64,000 nt of DNA from Maritimibacter fusiformis (GCF_008086115.1 NZ_VSIY01000003.1:310001-374000), one strand, 5' to 3'. Positions 29,271 to 38,736 are shown, numbered from the stretch's first letter. A program made the numbers and translations. Notes: generated by a model not told the origin, from the sequence alone.

Positions 29271-30812
29271 ATGACCGCAATCGAAGAACACGACTGGGGA
29301 CCGTTCGGACGGCCATTGTTCGAAGACCCCTCGGTGCGCGCCCTGAAGCGCGTGGGCGTGCTCGATGTCGGGTCGAACTCGGTCCGGCTGGTGGTGTTCG
29401 ACGGGGCGGCTCGCAGCCCGGCCTATTTCTACAACGAGAAAATCCTCTGCGGCCTTGGCGCGGGACTGTCCGAGACCGGGCGGCTGAACCCCAAGGGCCG
29501 CGCCCGCGCGCTGGCCGCGATCAAGCGCTTTCGCCTGCTGGCCGAGGGCATGGACCTGCCGCCGCTGTCCGCCGTCGCCACCGCCGCGGTGCGCGATGCC
29601 GAGGACGGGCCGGAGTTTCGCGCCGAGGTCGAGCGCGCCACCGGCATCCGCCTCTACGTGATCGACGGCGAGGAAGAGGCGCGGCTGTCGGCGCAGGGCG
29701 TTCTGCTGGGCTGGCCCGGGGCCAACGGCCTGATGTGCGACATGGGTGGGTCGTCGATGGAACTGGCCGAGGTGTCGGACGGCAAGGTCGGAACCCGGAT
29801 CAGCTCGGGCCTTGGTCCGCTGAAACTGGCCGACATCAAGGGCGGCAAGGCGGGGCTGAAGGCGTATATACGGGAGACGATGGAAGAACTGGCGGGCCAG
29901 ATCGCCACCCGGCCCAAGCGCCTTTATCTGGTCGGCGGGTCGTGGCGGGCGATTGCCCGGCTCGACATGCACCGGCGCGGCTATCCGCTGCATGTGCTGC
30001 ACGAATACCGGATGACGCCCAAGGGGCTGGCCGCGACGCTGGCGTGGATCGACAGCGTGGACCTTGACGAGGTGCGCCAGCACACCGGCACCTCGGCCAC
30101 GCGCATGGCGCTGGTGCCGATCGCCGCGCAGGTGCTCAAACGCCTGGTGCGGACCTTTCAGCCGCGCGAGATCGCGGTGTCGTCCTATGGTATCCGCGAG
30201 GGGCTGCTGTATGAGCAGATGCCCGAGCAGCTTCGCCGCCGCGACCCGCTGATCGAGGCCTGCCGGTTCGCCGAGAAGAAGGACGCCCGCATGCCCGGGT
30301 TCGGCAAGGGGCTGTTCGAGTTCATCCAGCCGCTCTACAAATCCGCCCGGCCCGAGCGGCTGCGGCTGGTGCGCGCGGCCTGCCTCTTGCACGACGTGAG
30401 CTGGCGCGCGCATCCCGATTACCGCCACGAAGTGACCTTCGAAAGCGCCACCCGCGCCAACCTGGGCGGGCTGACGCACCAGGAACGGGTGTTCCTGGGA
30501 ATGGCGCTGTTTCACCGCTACAAGAACAACCGCGACGGATCGCGCTTCGAGGATATCTTTTCGATCCTGCCCGAAGCCGAACATGCAAAGGCCGAGGTGC
30601 TGGGCAAGGCGATGCGGTTCGGGGCGATGTTCGCGGTCGACGCGCCGCACAAGCAGGCGGCGCTGACCTGGCGGCCGAAACGGCGCGAGTTGCACCTGAA
30701 GGTCAAGCCGCGCGCGGCGGATCTGTTCGGCGAGGTGGCACGGGTGCGGCTGGACAGCCTGGCGCAGGCGCTCGACGCCACGACCGTGGTGAAGATCGCC
30801 GGGCAGTCCTAG
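29271..30812 (+). CDS. ppx: Exopolyphosphatase, Ppx/GppA family
   Basis: A 513-residue enzyme of the ASKHA fold that removes terminal phosphate from polyphosphate (and possibly pppGpp). 'GVLDVGSNSVRLVVFD' (about residue 30-45) is the phosphate-1 motif and 'DMGGSSMELA' (about 158-167) the second phosphate motif. A C-terminal HD-like helical domain ('AACLLHDVSWRAHPDYRHE') follows, as in long-form Ppx. ATG 29271 is used; the first ~25 residues precede the fold. Its TAG stop shares CTAG with a convergent small gene. Confidence 0.94.
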   Translation: MTAIEEHDWGPFGRPLFEDPSVRALKRVGVLDVGSNSVRLVVFDGAARSPAYFYNEKILCGLGAGLSETGRLNPKGRARALAAIKRFRLLAEGMDLPPLSAVATAAVRDAEDGPEFRAEVERATGIRLYVIDGEEEARLSAQGVLLGWPGANGLMCDMGGSSMELAEVSDGKVGTRISSGLGPLKLADIKGGKAGLKAYIRETMEELAGQIATRPKRLYLVGGSWRAIARLDMHRRGYPLHVLHEYRMTPKGLAATLAWIDSVDLDEVRQHTGTSATRMALVPIAAQVLKRLVRTFQPREIAVSSYGIREGLLYEQMPEQLRRRDPLIEACRFAEKKDARMPGFGKGLFEFIQPLYKSARPERLRLVRAACLLHDVSWRAHPDYRHEVTFESATRANLGGLTHQERVFLGMALFHRYKNNRDGSRFEDIFSILPEAEHAKAEVLGKAMRFGAMFAVDAPHKQAALTWRPKRRELHLKVKPRAADLFGEVARVRLDSLAQALDATTVVKIAGQS

Positions 30813-31111
30813 AGGTCGGTCGCCTCGGGCGCGTCCGGTTGCAGCGGTTCCTTGCGGCGGATGATGATGTCGCCGTTGGGCAGACGCTCGGGCGCCTCGT
30901 AGAGGGTCACGTCATCCAGCCAGTCGACCAGCTTGCTCCAGCCCTCTTCGCCCTCGGCCATCAGCCCTTTCAGAAACAGCTTCATCCCCTCGGACAGAAG
31001 CTCGGCGCCGGTCGACAGGTCGGGGTTTCGCGGCGCGCTGTTCTGATCCTGCGCGATGGCCGGTGCGGCGGCGAGGAAGAACGCGGCGGTGAGTGTGGCT
31101 ATCGGTTTCAT
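30809..31111 (-). CDS. Small secreted protein, unknown function
   Basis: A 100-residue protein with a clear signal peptide (first ~20 residues, cut after AIA). The mature part is acidic and helical ('TGAELLSEGMKLFLKGLMAEG') and ends 'LPNGDIIIRRKEPLQP', a tail I have seen in many Rhodobacterales proteins of unknown role. No catalytic motif. It converges with ppx and shares the CTAG at the stops. Confidence 0.8.
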   Translation of the reverse strand: MKPIATLTAAFFLAAAPAIAQDQNSAPRNPDLSTGAELLSEGMKLFLKGLMAEGEEGWSKLVDWLDDVTLYEAPERLPNGDIIIRRKEPLQPDAPEATDL

Positions 31112-31148
31112 GCGAATAATATGGGGGCGGGGCGCGGGAATTGGAAGA

Positions 31149-32183
31149 TCAGCCGCCGAGATCGAGATCGACCGACACCGGGAAATGGTCGGACCCGGTG
31201 AGCAGCGCCTCGCGCAGCTCCGGGGTGTGGTAGCAGACCGGGTCGTCGAACGGGTGCCAGATGCGCCAGCGCGGGTTCATGGCGCACAGGTCGGACGACA
31301 GCATCACGTAGTCGAGCAGCGCTTGCAGATAGCGCCCCTCCTCGTGCAGGTAGAACCGCGCGGTGACCGGCATCGCGCCGACCCGGCGGCTTAGCGCAAG
31401 CCGGGCATGGGGGTCATGCAGGCGCTTTTTGCCGTCCTCGCCCAGCACGATCTCCAGCCCCGAGCGGCCAAAGAGTTTCTCGTATTCGTCCAAGCCGGGG
31501 CCGTCATTGAAGTCGCCCAGCACGATCAGAGGTTCGTTTCGTGCAAGAACCTGGTCGACGCGCTGCCGCAGCCAGACGCATTGCGCCAACTGCTTGCGGC
31601 GGTTCTGGATCGACAGGCGCAGGATCTCGTCGGGCGTGGTCGCGCCGATCGGGGCCTTGGATTTCACATGCACCCCGATCAGGCGCAGAACGCGCCCCGT
31701 CTCGCGCAGCATCAGCCGCGCCTCGAGCGGCGGCTTGGAGAAGGTGATCGCCTCGGGTTCGGCATCGACATCGAGGTCGAAGCGGAAAGTGCTGTCGAAG
31801 CGCGGCGCGTCGTGCGAGCCCTTCTTGCCGGTCTCCTCGCCCCAGGGGTCGTGCTCGGCGGTGAACACGTCGGGATTGTAGAGCAGCGCAATCTCCTGCT
31901 GGGTGTCGTTGCGAAAGCCCAAAAGCGCCTTGCGCGCGCGCAGCCCGTAAGTGCGGGCGAAGGTTTCGAGCGCGCGCACGGTCGAGCGGCGGCGGTTGTC
32001 GTCGGGGGCCTCGATCACCATCACCGCGTCGGCATCCATTGCGGTAAAGACGATGCCCAGCGCGGTCAGCTGGTCGGCGCGGGTCACATTCTGGCGGGCC
32101 GACCACTCGCCGTCCTCCAGAAGCCCGCCGTCGTCGTCGAACAGCGCGTTGAACCATTCGATGTTGTAGGTGGCGATGCGCAT
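31149..32183 (-). CDS. Endonuclease/exonuclease/phosphatase family protein
   Basis: A 344-residue metal-dependent hydrolase of the EEP fold (DNase I, AP endonuclease, inositol phosphatase and related). 'MRIATYNIEWFNALFDDD' opens the domain, 'MVIEAPDDN' has the metal-binding Glu, 'VLGDFNDGPGLDE' the central Asp/Asn, and 'GSDHFPVSVDL' the final catalytic Asp-His. No signal peptide, so cytosolic. ATG 32183 fits the domain start; the longer frame continues antisense to the SulP gene. Substrate unknown. Confidence 0.88.
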   Translation of the reverse strand: MRIATYNIEWFNALFDDDGGLLEDGEWSARQNVTRADQLTALGIVFTAMDADAVMVIEAPDDNRRRSTVRALETFARTYGLRARKALLGFRNDTQQEIALLYNPDVFTAEHDPWGEETGKKGSHDAPRFDSTFRFDLDVDAEPEAITFSKPPLEARLMLRETGRVLRLIGVHVKSKAPIGATTPDEILRLSIQNRRKQLAQCVWLRQRVDQVLARNEPLIVLGDFNDGPGLDEYEKLFGRSGLEIVLGEDGKKRLHDPHARLALSRRVGAMPVTARFYLHEEGRYLQALLDYVMLSSDLCAMNPRWRIWHPFDDPVCYHTPELREALLTGSDHFPVSVDLDLGG

Positions 32184-32251
32184 CGCGGCGGCTCCGGAAG
32201 GCTGGGTCGGGGTCAGCCTAGGGGCCGGGGGTCGGGGCGGCAAGCCCCGCC

Positions 32252-33880
32252 CTAGTGCCCGCCCAGAATGCCGGTGCGCACCGAGTAATCCGCCGCGATG
32301 GCATAGTCGGGGTCGTCGTCGCTGTCGACCATCAGGTGGCCGGCACGGGTCAGGAGCCGGTGGCAGTCGCGCGACAGGTGGCGCAGTTGCAGGCGCTTGC
32401 CGGCGGCCTCGTATTTTGCCGCCACTGCCTCGATGGCTTGCAGGGCGGACTGGTCGGCCACCCGGCTGTCGGCGAAATCGACCACCACGGTGTCGGGGTC
32501 GGTCTCGACCTCGAACAGCTCGGTAAAGCCGTCGGTCGAGCCGAAGAACAGCGGCCCCTGCACGCGGTAGACCTTGGACCCGTCCTCGGGCGTGTAGACA
32601 TCGGCATGGATGCGGCGCGCGTTGGTCCAGGCATAGGCCAGCGCCGAGACGATCACGCCGACCACCACCGCCACCGCGAGGTCTTCGGCCACCGTCACGG
32701 CGGTGACCAGCACAATCACGAAGGCGTCGGTTTTCGGCACCCGGAACAGGATCTTGATCGAGTTCCAGGCGAAGGTGCCGATCACCACCATGAACATCAC
32801 GCCGACCAGGGCGGCCAGCGGGATCTGCTCGATCAGCGGGGCCGCCACCACGATGAAGGCCAGAAGGAACAGCGCCGCCGCCACCCCCGAGATGCGCGTG
32901 CGCCCGCCCGAGTTCACGTTGATCATCGACTGCCCGATCATCGCGCAACCGCCCATGCCGCCGAAGAACCCGGTCGCGATATTGGCCGCGCCCTGGGCCA
33001 GGCTTTCGCGCGAGGCACCGCCGCGCTGGCCGGTCATTTCACCGACCAGGTTGAGGGTCAGAAGGCTTTCGATCAGCCCGATGGCGGCAAGGATCAGCGC
33101 ATAGGGAAAGATGATCCGGAGCGTCTCCCAGTCGAGCGGGACGGCGGGGATGTGAAAGCTGGGCAGGCCGCCCTTGATCGAGGCCAGGTCACCGACCCGC
33201 GGCACCTCGATGCCGAACCCGATCACCACCGCCGCCACCACCGCGATACCGGCCAAGGGCGCGGGCACCACGCGGGTGATCCGGGGCATCACCCAGATCA
33301 CCGCCATGGTCAGCGCCACCAGCCCCAGCATGGTCACAAGCGGCTGGCCCGTCAGCCACTCGCCCCCGGATGCGCCATGCCCCGAGGCGGCGACGGTGCC
33401 CGGCACCTTGAACTGGGTCAGTTGGGCCAGGAAAATCACGATCGCGAGGCCATTGACGAAGCCCAGCATCACCGGATGCGGCACCAGCCGCATGAACTTG
33501 CCCCAGCGCAGGATGCCGAAGGCGACCTGCAGGATGCCCATCAGCACCACGGTCGCGAACAGGTATTCGACGCCGTGATCGGCCACCAGCGCCACCATCA
33601 CCACCGCCAGCGCCCCGGTCGCGCCCGAGATCATGCCCGGGCGTCCGCCGAACAGCGCCGTGATCAGCCCGACCATGAAGGCCGCATAGAGCCCGACCAG
33701 CGGGTGCACGCCCGCGACGAAGGCAAAGGCCACCGCCTCGGGCACCAGCGCCAGCGACACGGTCAGACCCGACAGGATCTCGGTGCGCAACCGGGCCGGG
33801 GTCATCACCACGTTGGGAAAGAGTTTCAGGCTGGGGCGGCCGACACGGTCGGCAAAGACCGCCAGAAGCGCTTTGGACAA
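32252..33880 (-). CDS. SulP family inorganic anion transporter with STAS domain
   Basis: A 542-residue secondary transporter: about 10-12 membrane segments of the SLC26/SulP fold followed by a cytosolic STAS domain (from about residue 425). '[21 protein letters not shown]' is the first-helix signature and '[19 protein letters not shown]' the STAS core. Bacterial relatives move sulfate, bicarbonate or dicarboxylates; nothing here decides among them. It is divergent from mtnP across 184 bases. The upstream minus-strand frame continuing to 35051 is antisense to mtnP and rejected. Confidence 0.92.
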   Translation of the reverse strand: MSKALLAVFADRVGRPSLKLFPNVVMTPARLRTEILSGLTVSLALVPEAVAFAFVAGVHPLVGLYAAFMVGLITALFGGRPGMISGATGALAVVMVALVADHGVEYLFATVVLMGILQVAFGILRWGKFMRLVPHPVMLGFVNGLAIVIFLAQLTQFKVPGTVAASGHGASGGEWLTGQPLVTMLGLVALTMAVIWVMPRITRVVPAPLAGIAVVAAVVIGFGIEVPRVGDLASIKGGLPSFHIPAVPLDWETLRIIFPYALILAAIGLIESLLTLNLVGEMTGQRGGASRESLAQGAANIATGFFGGMGGCAMIGQSMINVNSGGRTRISGVAAALFLLAFIVVAAPLIEQIPLAALVGVMFMVVIGTFAWNSIKILFRVPKTDAFVIVLVTAVTVAEDLAVAVVVGVIVSALAYAWTNARRIHADVYTPEDGSKVYRVQGPLFFGSTDGFTELFEVETDPDTVVVDFADSRVADQSALQAIEAVAAKYEAAGKRLQLRHLSRDCHRLLTRAGHLMVDSDDDPDYAIAADYSVRTGILGGH

Positions 33881-34064
33881 GGATCACCTCGTTGGGGGAA
33901 GCTGTTGGAAGGGTCGTCCTTAACGCTGCAGCGCAGAAATATCCAGTGCGAATGACGCGGGGTCGGCATGCGGGGCACGCAAGGCGCCGCGCCTGCGTCG
34001 CTTTTTCGTTGAAATCCCGGCCCGGTTTTGCAACCTCGGGCGGGCCATTGGACGGGAGCGGCGC

Positions 34065-34940
34065 ATGGACAGGATGATCGGGGTGATCGGCGGCTCGGGG
34101 CTTTACGAGATCGCGGGGCTGTCGGGGGCCACCTGGGTCACGGTCGACACGCCCTGGGGCGCGCCCTCGGACCAGATCCTGACCGGCACGCTGGACGGGG
34201 TGAAGATGGCCTTCCTGCCGCGCCACGGACGCGGCCACGTGCATTCGCCCTCGACGGTGCCGTATCGGGCCAATATCGACGCGATGAAGCGGCTGGGCGT
34301 CACCGACCTGGTGTCGGTCTCGGCCTGCGGGTCGTTTCGCGAAGACCGCGCGCCGGGCGATTTCGTCATCGTCGACCAGTTCATCGACCGCACCACCCTG
34401 CGCGAGAAATCCTTCTTCGGCACCGGCTGCGTGGCGCATGTGAGCCTTGCGCATCCGACCTGCCCGGCCCTGTCGGACGCCTGCCACACGGCAGCGGGGG
34501 CTGCGGGGATCACGGTGCACAAGGGCGGCACTTACCTGGCGATGGAAGGGCCGCAATTCTCGACGATGGCCGAGTCCAAACTCTATCGCGAGGTCTGGGG
34601 CTGCGACGTGATCGGCATGACCAACATGCCCGAGGCCAACCTCGCCCGCGAGGCCGAGCTTTGCTATGCCAGCGTTGCGATGATCACCGATTATGACAGC
34701 TGGCACCCGCAGCACGGCGAGGTCGACATCGCCGAGATCATCGCCACCCTCGGCGCCAACGCCGACAAGGCGCGCGCGCTGGTGGCGCGGCTGCCCGGGC
34801 TGCTGGGCGCGGCGCACGACCCCTGCGCCCACGGCTGCAACACGGCGCTCGACGTCGCACTCCTGACGGCACCCGAGGCGCGCGACCCGGCGCTCATGGC
34901 GCGGCTCGATGCGGTCGCGGGGCGGGTTTTGAAAGGCTGA
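34065..34940 (+). CDS. mtnP: S-methyl-5'-thioadenosine phosphorylase
   Basis: A 291-residue purine nucleoside phosphorylase of the MTAP type. It splits methylthioadenosine (from polyamine or AHL synthesis) into adenine and 5-methylthioribose-1-phosphate. 'IGVIGGSGLYEIAGL' at the N-terminus and 'FLPRHGRGHVHSPSTVPYRAN' (shown in part as LPRHGRGHVHSPSTVPYR) are diagnostic, as is 'YLAMEGPQFSTMAESKLYR'. GGGAG precedes ATG 34065. Two genes later apt converts the adenine to AMP, so salvage of adenine is probably the shared theme. Confidence 0.95.
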   Translation: MDRMIGVIGGSGLYEIAGLSGATWVTVDTPWGAPSDQILTGTLDGVKMAFLPRHGRGHVHSPSTVPYRANIDAMKRLGVTDLVSVSACGSFREDRAPGDFVIVDQFIDRTTLREKSFFGTGCVAHVSLAHPTCPALSDACHTAAGAAGITVHKGGTYLAMEGPQFSTMAESKLYREVWGCDVIGMTNMPEANLAREAELCYASVAMITDYDSWHPQHGEVDIAEIIATLGANADKARALVARLPGLLGAAHDPCAHGCNTALDVALLTAPEARDPALMARLDAVAGRVLKG

Positions 34941-35038
34941 GACCCGATCCGCGCTTGCCAGCCGGACCGGATGCGTGCTGAACTCATCCCCGTCAAACCG
35001 ACGCGGCACGGGGTGCCGCCCAGCAGGGAGATACTTCC

Positions 35039-36043
35039 ATGACAGCAGCACTCAGACTGGCCGCGCTCGGTCTGGTCGCATTGACGCCGCCGGCGCTGGC
35101 CGACAACGGTTTCGACGTGGTCACGCTGGGCGCGCGCGGCGGGCTCGAGGGCGGCAATCTCAGCGCCTTCCTGATCCAGCCCCACGGCGACCCGCGCGCC
35201 GTCACCTGCGACGCCGGCGCCATCGTCAACGGCATCCGCGTCGCCGACGAAAAAGGCGCGTTCGACGCGGTCGAGCTGCCGGCGGAGTCGGACTATACCA
35301 GGGTCGGGCACGTCTTTACCGACGTGATCCGCGGCTATTTCATCTCGCATTCCCATCTCGACCACATCGCCGGTCTGATCGTCGGCTCGCCCGACGACAG
35401 CGCCAAGCCGATCTATGGCCTGCCCTCCGTCCTCGGCAACATCGAGAGCACCTATTTCAACTGGGTCGCCTGGCCCAATTTCGGCAAGAGCGGCACCGAG
35501 CCGCATCTCGGAAAATACGACTACATCGCCCTGGCACCGGGCGAGCCGGTCGAGGTCGCGAATACCGCGATCACCGCCACCGCCTTTCCGCTGTCGCATG
35601 GCGGCGTCGAATCCACCGCCTTTCTGTTCGAGAGCGGCGGCGATTCCATCCTGTGTTTCGGCGACACCGGCCCCGACAGCGTCGAGGGCGGCGAGCACCT
35701 GGCGACGATCTGGCAGGCGGTCGCCGAGCAGGCGAAATCCGGCGCGCTCAAGGCGATCGTGATCGAAAGCTCCTATACCTCGGACCGACCCGACAACCTT
35801 CTGTTCGGCCACCTCACGCCGAAACACATCCTCGCCGAACTGGGCAAGCTGGCGGACCTGGCCGGGGGGCCGCAGGCGCTGGCAGGGCTGCCGGTGGTGA
35901 TCAGCCACATCAAGTACCAGATCAAGCAGGGCGAGTTGCCGCAGGTCACGATCCTGAACGAACTGGAGGCCGGTAACGATCTGGGCGTGCGTTTCATCAT
36001 CCCCGAACAGGGCATGAGCTGGCACTTCGATGCCCGTGACTGA
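35039..36043 (+). CDS. cpdP: Secreted class II cyclic-nucleotide phosphodiesterase
   Basis: A 334-residue class II PDE that hydrolyses 3',5'-cAMP to AMP. A signal peptide (first ~21 residues, cut after ALA) sends it to the periplasm. The metal site HSHLDH lies near residue 103-108, in the class II pattern; 'FPLSHGG', 'CFGDTGPD' and '[10 protein letters not shown]' complete the metallo-beta-lactamase-like core. Relatives in Vibrio (CpdP) let cells use external cAMP. GGGAG precedes ATG 35039. It overlaps or nearly abuts apt, and product AMP fits the adenine-salvage setting. Confidence 0.91.
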   Translation: MTAALRLAALGLVALTPPALADNGFDVVTLGARGGLEGGNLSAFLIQPHGDPRAVTCDAGAIVNGIRVADEKGAFDAVELPAESDYTRVGHVFTDVIRGYFISHSHLDHIAGLIVGSPDDSAKPIYGLPSVLGNIESTYFNWVAWPNFGKSGTEPHLGKYDYIALAPGEPVEVANTAITATAFPLSHGGVESTAFLFESGGDSILCFGDTGPDSVEGGEHLATIWQAVAEQAKSGALKAIVIESSYTSDRPDNLLFGHLTPKHILAELGKLADLAGGPQALAGLPVVISHIKYQIKQGELPQVTILNELEAGNDLGVRFIIPEQGMSWHFDARD

Positions 36044-36056
36044 GGCCGCCCGCAAG

Positions 36057-36593
36057 ATGACGCGGAAATCCGTCAAGGACTACATCCGCACCATCGTGGA
36101 CTTCCCGCATGAAGGGATCATGTTCCGCGACGTGACCACGCTGTTCGCCGATCCGCGCGGCTTTCGCATGACCATCGACCAGATGCTGCACCCGTTCGCG
36201 GGCGAGGAGATCGACAAGGTGGTGGGGCTGGAGGCGCGCGGCTTCATCATCGGTGGTGCCATCGCGCACCAGCTGACGTTGGGGTTCGTGCCGATCCGCA
36301 AGAAGGGCAAGCTGCCGGGCGCGACGCTGAGCCAGGCCTACCAGCTCGAATACGGCGAGGCGGTGATGGAGATCCACGACGACGCGATCCAGCCGGGCGA
36401 ACGGGTGCTGGTGGTCGACGACCTTCTGGCCACCGGCGGCACGGCGGCGGCGGGCATCCGGCTGATCGAGCGGCTGGGCGGCGAGATCGTGGGCTGTTCC
36501 TTCATCATCGACCTGCCCGAGCTTGGCGGGCGCAAGGTGCTCGAGGACATGGGCATGGACGTGCATGTCCTGTGCGAATTCGACGGCGCGTAA
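36057..36593 (+). CDS. apt: Adenine phosphoribosyltransferase
   Basis: A 178-residue type I phosphoribosyltransferase: adenine + PRPP gives AMP + PPi. '[21 protein letters not shown]' (part: [16 protein letters not shown]) at the start is the Apt signature, '[14 protein letters not shown]' the flexible region, and '[14 protein letters not shown]' (about residues 117-130) the PRPP loop. The ATG at 36057 gives the usual N-terminus; an in-frame ATG at 36030 would overlap the phosphodiesterase gene by 14 bases and add 9 residues. Last gene of the mtnP-cpdP-apt run; a rho-independent terminator follows. Confidence 0.95.
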   Translation: MTRKSVKDYIRTIVDFPHEGIMFRDVTTLFADPRGFRMTIDQMLHPFAGEEIDKVVGLEARGFIIGGAIAHQLTLGFVPIRKKGKLPGATLSQAYQLEYGEAVMEIHDDAIQPGERVLVVDDLLATGGTAAAGIRLIERLGGEIVGCSFIIDLPELGGRKVLEDMGMDVHVLCEFDGA

Positions 36594-36680
36594 ATGCTTT
36601 GGCAAGGTTTTGCGGCTAGACAGGACGTGGCCTGAGAGCACAGGCCGCTGCTTGCACGCACGTGACGTTTCCTCGTGTCG

Positions 36681-36714
36681 GCGCCCCGCCTTCACCCCCG
36701 GCGGGGCGCTTTTT
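36681..36714 (+). terminator. Rho-independent terminator after apt
   Basis: GCGCCCCGCC (36681-36690), short loop, GGCGGGGCGC (36700-36709), then TTTTT. A 10-bp GC stem followed by a T-run on the plus strand, 88 bases past the apt stop. Confidence 0.88.
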
Positions 36715-36769
36715 CATCCCGAGGCCATGCCCCGGGCCGCACGCCACGATGGGTGCACCCCCGCGTCGT

Positions 36770-36850
36770 GAGTATTTTTGCCAAGATGAAGTCAGGGCGC
36801 GTCAACAGGGCGCGTTAACCTTGACGGGCTTCATCCTGGTCCAAATACTC
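36770..36850. repeat. Dispersed intergenic motif, copies 2 and 3 as an inverted pair
   Basis: Copy 2 (36770-36791) reads GAGTATTT-N7-GATGAAG on the plus strand. Copy 3 (36829-36850) has the same ends on the minus strand. Together they can fold into a long imperfect hairpin whose loop carries a direct repeat CAGGGCGCGT (36793-36802 and 36806-36815). The right copy contains the TGA stop of the FAD-dehydrogenase gene. Confidence 0.75.
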
Positions 36851-38312
36851 ATGTCGGGGTGGTCTGTCCCTGTTCCCGACGCCCGGTCCGGCGCGCCAGA
36901 ACCGCGCCGGGGTTCATGATGCCATCCGGGTCGAGCGCCGCCTTGATCGCGCGCATCGCTGCCAGCCGGGCGGGGTCGGCGTAGGTTTCGAGGGCATGCA
37001 CCTTCAGCCGTCCGACGCCGTGCTCCGCCGAGAACGAGCCGTCGAACTGTGCCACCAGGTCATGGACCGCCTGCGCCACCTCGGTCCGCGCGCCGGGGAA
37101 GTCGGCGCGGGTGCGGCCTTGGGGCGGGAACACGTTGAAATGCAGGTTGCCGTCGCCAAGGTGGCCGAAACAGTTGATCCGGAACGGCCCTTTCGCGGCA
37201 ATCGCGGCGGTGGCGGCCTGCAGGAACCCGGGGATCGCCGAGAGCGGCAGCGAGATGTCATGCGACGAGATCGACCCGACCCGGCGGTTGGCCTCGGGGA
37301 TCTCCTCGCGCATCGCCCAGAGGGCGGCGCGCTGGGCTTCGGATTGCGCGATCACCCCGTCGGACGACAACCCCGCCGCCTGCGCCGCCTCGAACAGGCC
37401 GGTCAGCGCCGCGTCGACGTCGCCGCCGCGTGCCAGCCCCAGGTCGATCAGCACCGCCCAGTCGGGAAGCGCGGCGAAGGGCGCGCGGGCGATGCAGCCG
37501 GTTTCGGCCAGAAAGCGCATCGCCTGGCCCGAGATCAGCTCGAAGGCGCTGATGACGGGGCCGAGCCGGTCGCCCGCCAGTGCCAGAAGATCGAGCGCGG
37601 CCCCGGGCGAGGGCACCACCATCAGCGCCGTTCCGGTCACGGCGGGGCGCGGGAACAGCCGCAGGCTGGCCGCCGTGATCACCCCTAGCGTGCCCTCGGC
37701 CCCGATCATCAGCGCGCGCAGGTCATAGCCGGTGTTGTCCTTGCGAAGCCGCCGCAGCCCGTGCCAGAGCGAGCCGTCCGGCAGCACCGCCTCGAGCCCC
37801 AGGCAGAGCTCGCGGGCATTGCCGTAGCGCAGCACGTTGACGCCGCCGGCGTTGGTCGCAAGGTTGCCGCCGATCCGGCACGACCCCTCGGAGGCCAGCG
37901 TCAGCGGGAACAGCCTGTCGGCGGCTTCGGCAGCCGCCTGCACATCGGCCAGGATCGCCCCGGCCTCGGCGATCAGCACGTTCTCGGCCGGGTAGACCGC
38001 GCGGATGCGGGTCATGCGCTCCAGCGACAGGATCACCGGGGCGGGGCCATCGGGCATCACCTGCCCGCCGACCAGCCCGGTGCCGCCGCCATAGGGCACC
38101 ACGCCGACGCGCGCCGCCGCCGCCGCGCGCACCACCTCGGCGACCTCTTCGGCGGTTCCGGGTGCGACGACCAGCCCGCCCTGCCCCCTGAACAGCCCGC
38201 GTGGTTCCTCGAGGTAGGCCGGGCCGAGCGGGCGGAACGCCGCATCGGGCAGGCGCGCGCGCAGGGTTCGGGCGAAATCCGCATCGGCGGGGTTGAGCGG
38301 TGGCAGGGTCAT
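36849..38312 (-). CDS. FAD-linked D-2-hydroxyacid dehydrogenase (GlcD/DLD family)
   Basis: A 487-residue flavoprotein with an N-terminal FAD-binding PCMH domain ('VVPYGGGTGLVGG', about residues 80-92; 'GGNLATNAGGVNVLRYGNARE') and a C-terminal FAD-oxidase domain ('CFGHLGDGNLHFNV', 'SAEHGVGRLK'). The family oxidises D-lactate, glycolate or D-2-hydroxyglutarate and passes electrons to quinone or another carrier. The absence of adjacent glcE/glcF argues against glycolate oxidase. ATG 38312 starts MTLPPLNPADADF; the frame to 38327 adds 5 residues. Confidence 0.9.
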   Translation of the reverse strand: MTLPPLNPADADFARTLRARLPDAAFRPLGPAYLEEPRGLFRGQGGLVVAPGTAEEVAEVVRAAAAARVGVVPYGGGTGLVGGQVMPDGPAPVILSLERMTRIRAVYPAENVLIAEAGAILADVQAAAEAADRLFPLTLASEGSCRIGGNLATNAGGVNVLRYGNARELCLGLEAVLPDGSLWHGLRRLRKDNTGYDLRALMIGAEGTLGVITAASLRLFPRPAVTGTALMVVPSPGAALDLLALAGDRLGPVISAFELISGQAMRFLAETGCIARAPFAALPDWAVLIDLGLARGGDVDAALTGLFEAAQAAGLSSDGVIAQSEAQRAALWAMREEIPEANRRVGSISSHDISLPLSAIPGFLQAATAAIAAKGPFRINCFGHLGDGNLHFNVFPPQGRTRADFPGARTEVAQAVHDLVAQFDGSFSAEHGVGRLKVHALETYADPARLAAMRAIKAALDPDGIMNPGAVLARRTGRREQGQTTPT

Positions 38313-38382
38313 GGGGCGAGTTTGCACCCTTCCGGGCCGGGCGCAAGCACCGCGCGCTCACGCCGCGTTGATTGCCGCCATC

Positions 38383-38411
38383 TTGAAATATGAGGGGACA
38401 TGTTCTATATT
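38383..38411 (+). promoter_or_regulatory. Near-consensus sigma70-type promoter of the small repeat protein gene
   Basis: -35 TTGAAA (38383-38388), 17-bp spacer, -10 TATATT (38406-38411), 37 bases before the ATG at 38449. This is unusually close to consensus for this GC-rich DNA. The -10 lies inside the LexA-type operator. Confidence 0.75.
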
Positions 38412-38416
38412 TGTTC
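38402..38416 (+). promoter_or_regulatory. LexA (SOS) operator, GTTC-N7-GTTC
   Basis: GTTC at 38402-38405, seven bases (TATATTT), GTTC at 38413-38416. This direct repeat is the LexA box known for alphaproteobacteria. It covers the -10 element, so bound LexA would block RNA polymerase. Confidence 0.82.
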
Positions 38417-38448
38417 TATAGCCTGACCGCCTGCCGAGGAGAGATCTG

Positions 38449-38736
38449 ATGCCTCATGCTGCCCCCCTGCCCCCGACCCGAAAACAGCTCGACTATGCCC
38501 GCGCCATCGCGCGGCGGCTCGATGCCGCGATCCCGCATTCGCGTCTTGCCGACCGCCGCGCGCTGTCGGACTGGATCGACGCGCACAAGGCGCCGCGCAG
38601 CGCCGCAGGCCCCGGCGCGACCTCGCGCCAGGTCGCCTTTGCCGAGAAGCTGGCCCGGATCAAGCGCCGCGCGATTCCCGACGAGTGCTTTCGCGACGCG
38701 GGCCTGATGTCGCGCTGGATCGACGCCAACCGATAG
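38449..38736 (+). CDS. Small two-repeat protein, predicted SOS-induced
   Basis: A 95-residue basic protein made of two ungapped 39-residue repeats, residues 9-47 and 57-95. Shared positions include T-x2-Q-x3-A, A-R, A-I-P and W-I-D-A. Each repeat looks like a helix, then 'IP', a turn and 'WID', a pattern I associate with small modules at the C-termini of topoisomerases and other DNA enzymes, so nucleic-acid binding is a guess. GAGGAG lies 7 bases before ATG 38449. The upstream promoter overlaps a LexA box, so DNA damage should induce it. I do not know a named family. Confidence 0.85.
   Translation: MPHAAPLPPTRKQLDYARAIARRLDAAIPHSRLADRRALSDWIDAHKAPRSAAGPGATSRQVAFAEKLARIKRRAIPDECFRDAGLMSRWIDANR

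Noticed and set aside
32184..32948. N-terminal extension of the EEP-family protein to 32948
   Set aside because: The added ~255 residues are antisense-frame translation of the SulP gene on the same strand in another frame; the EEP fold starts exactly at MRIATYN (32183).
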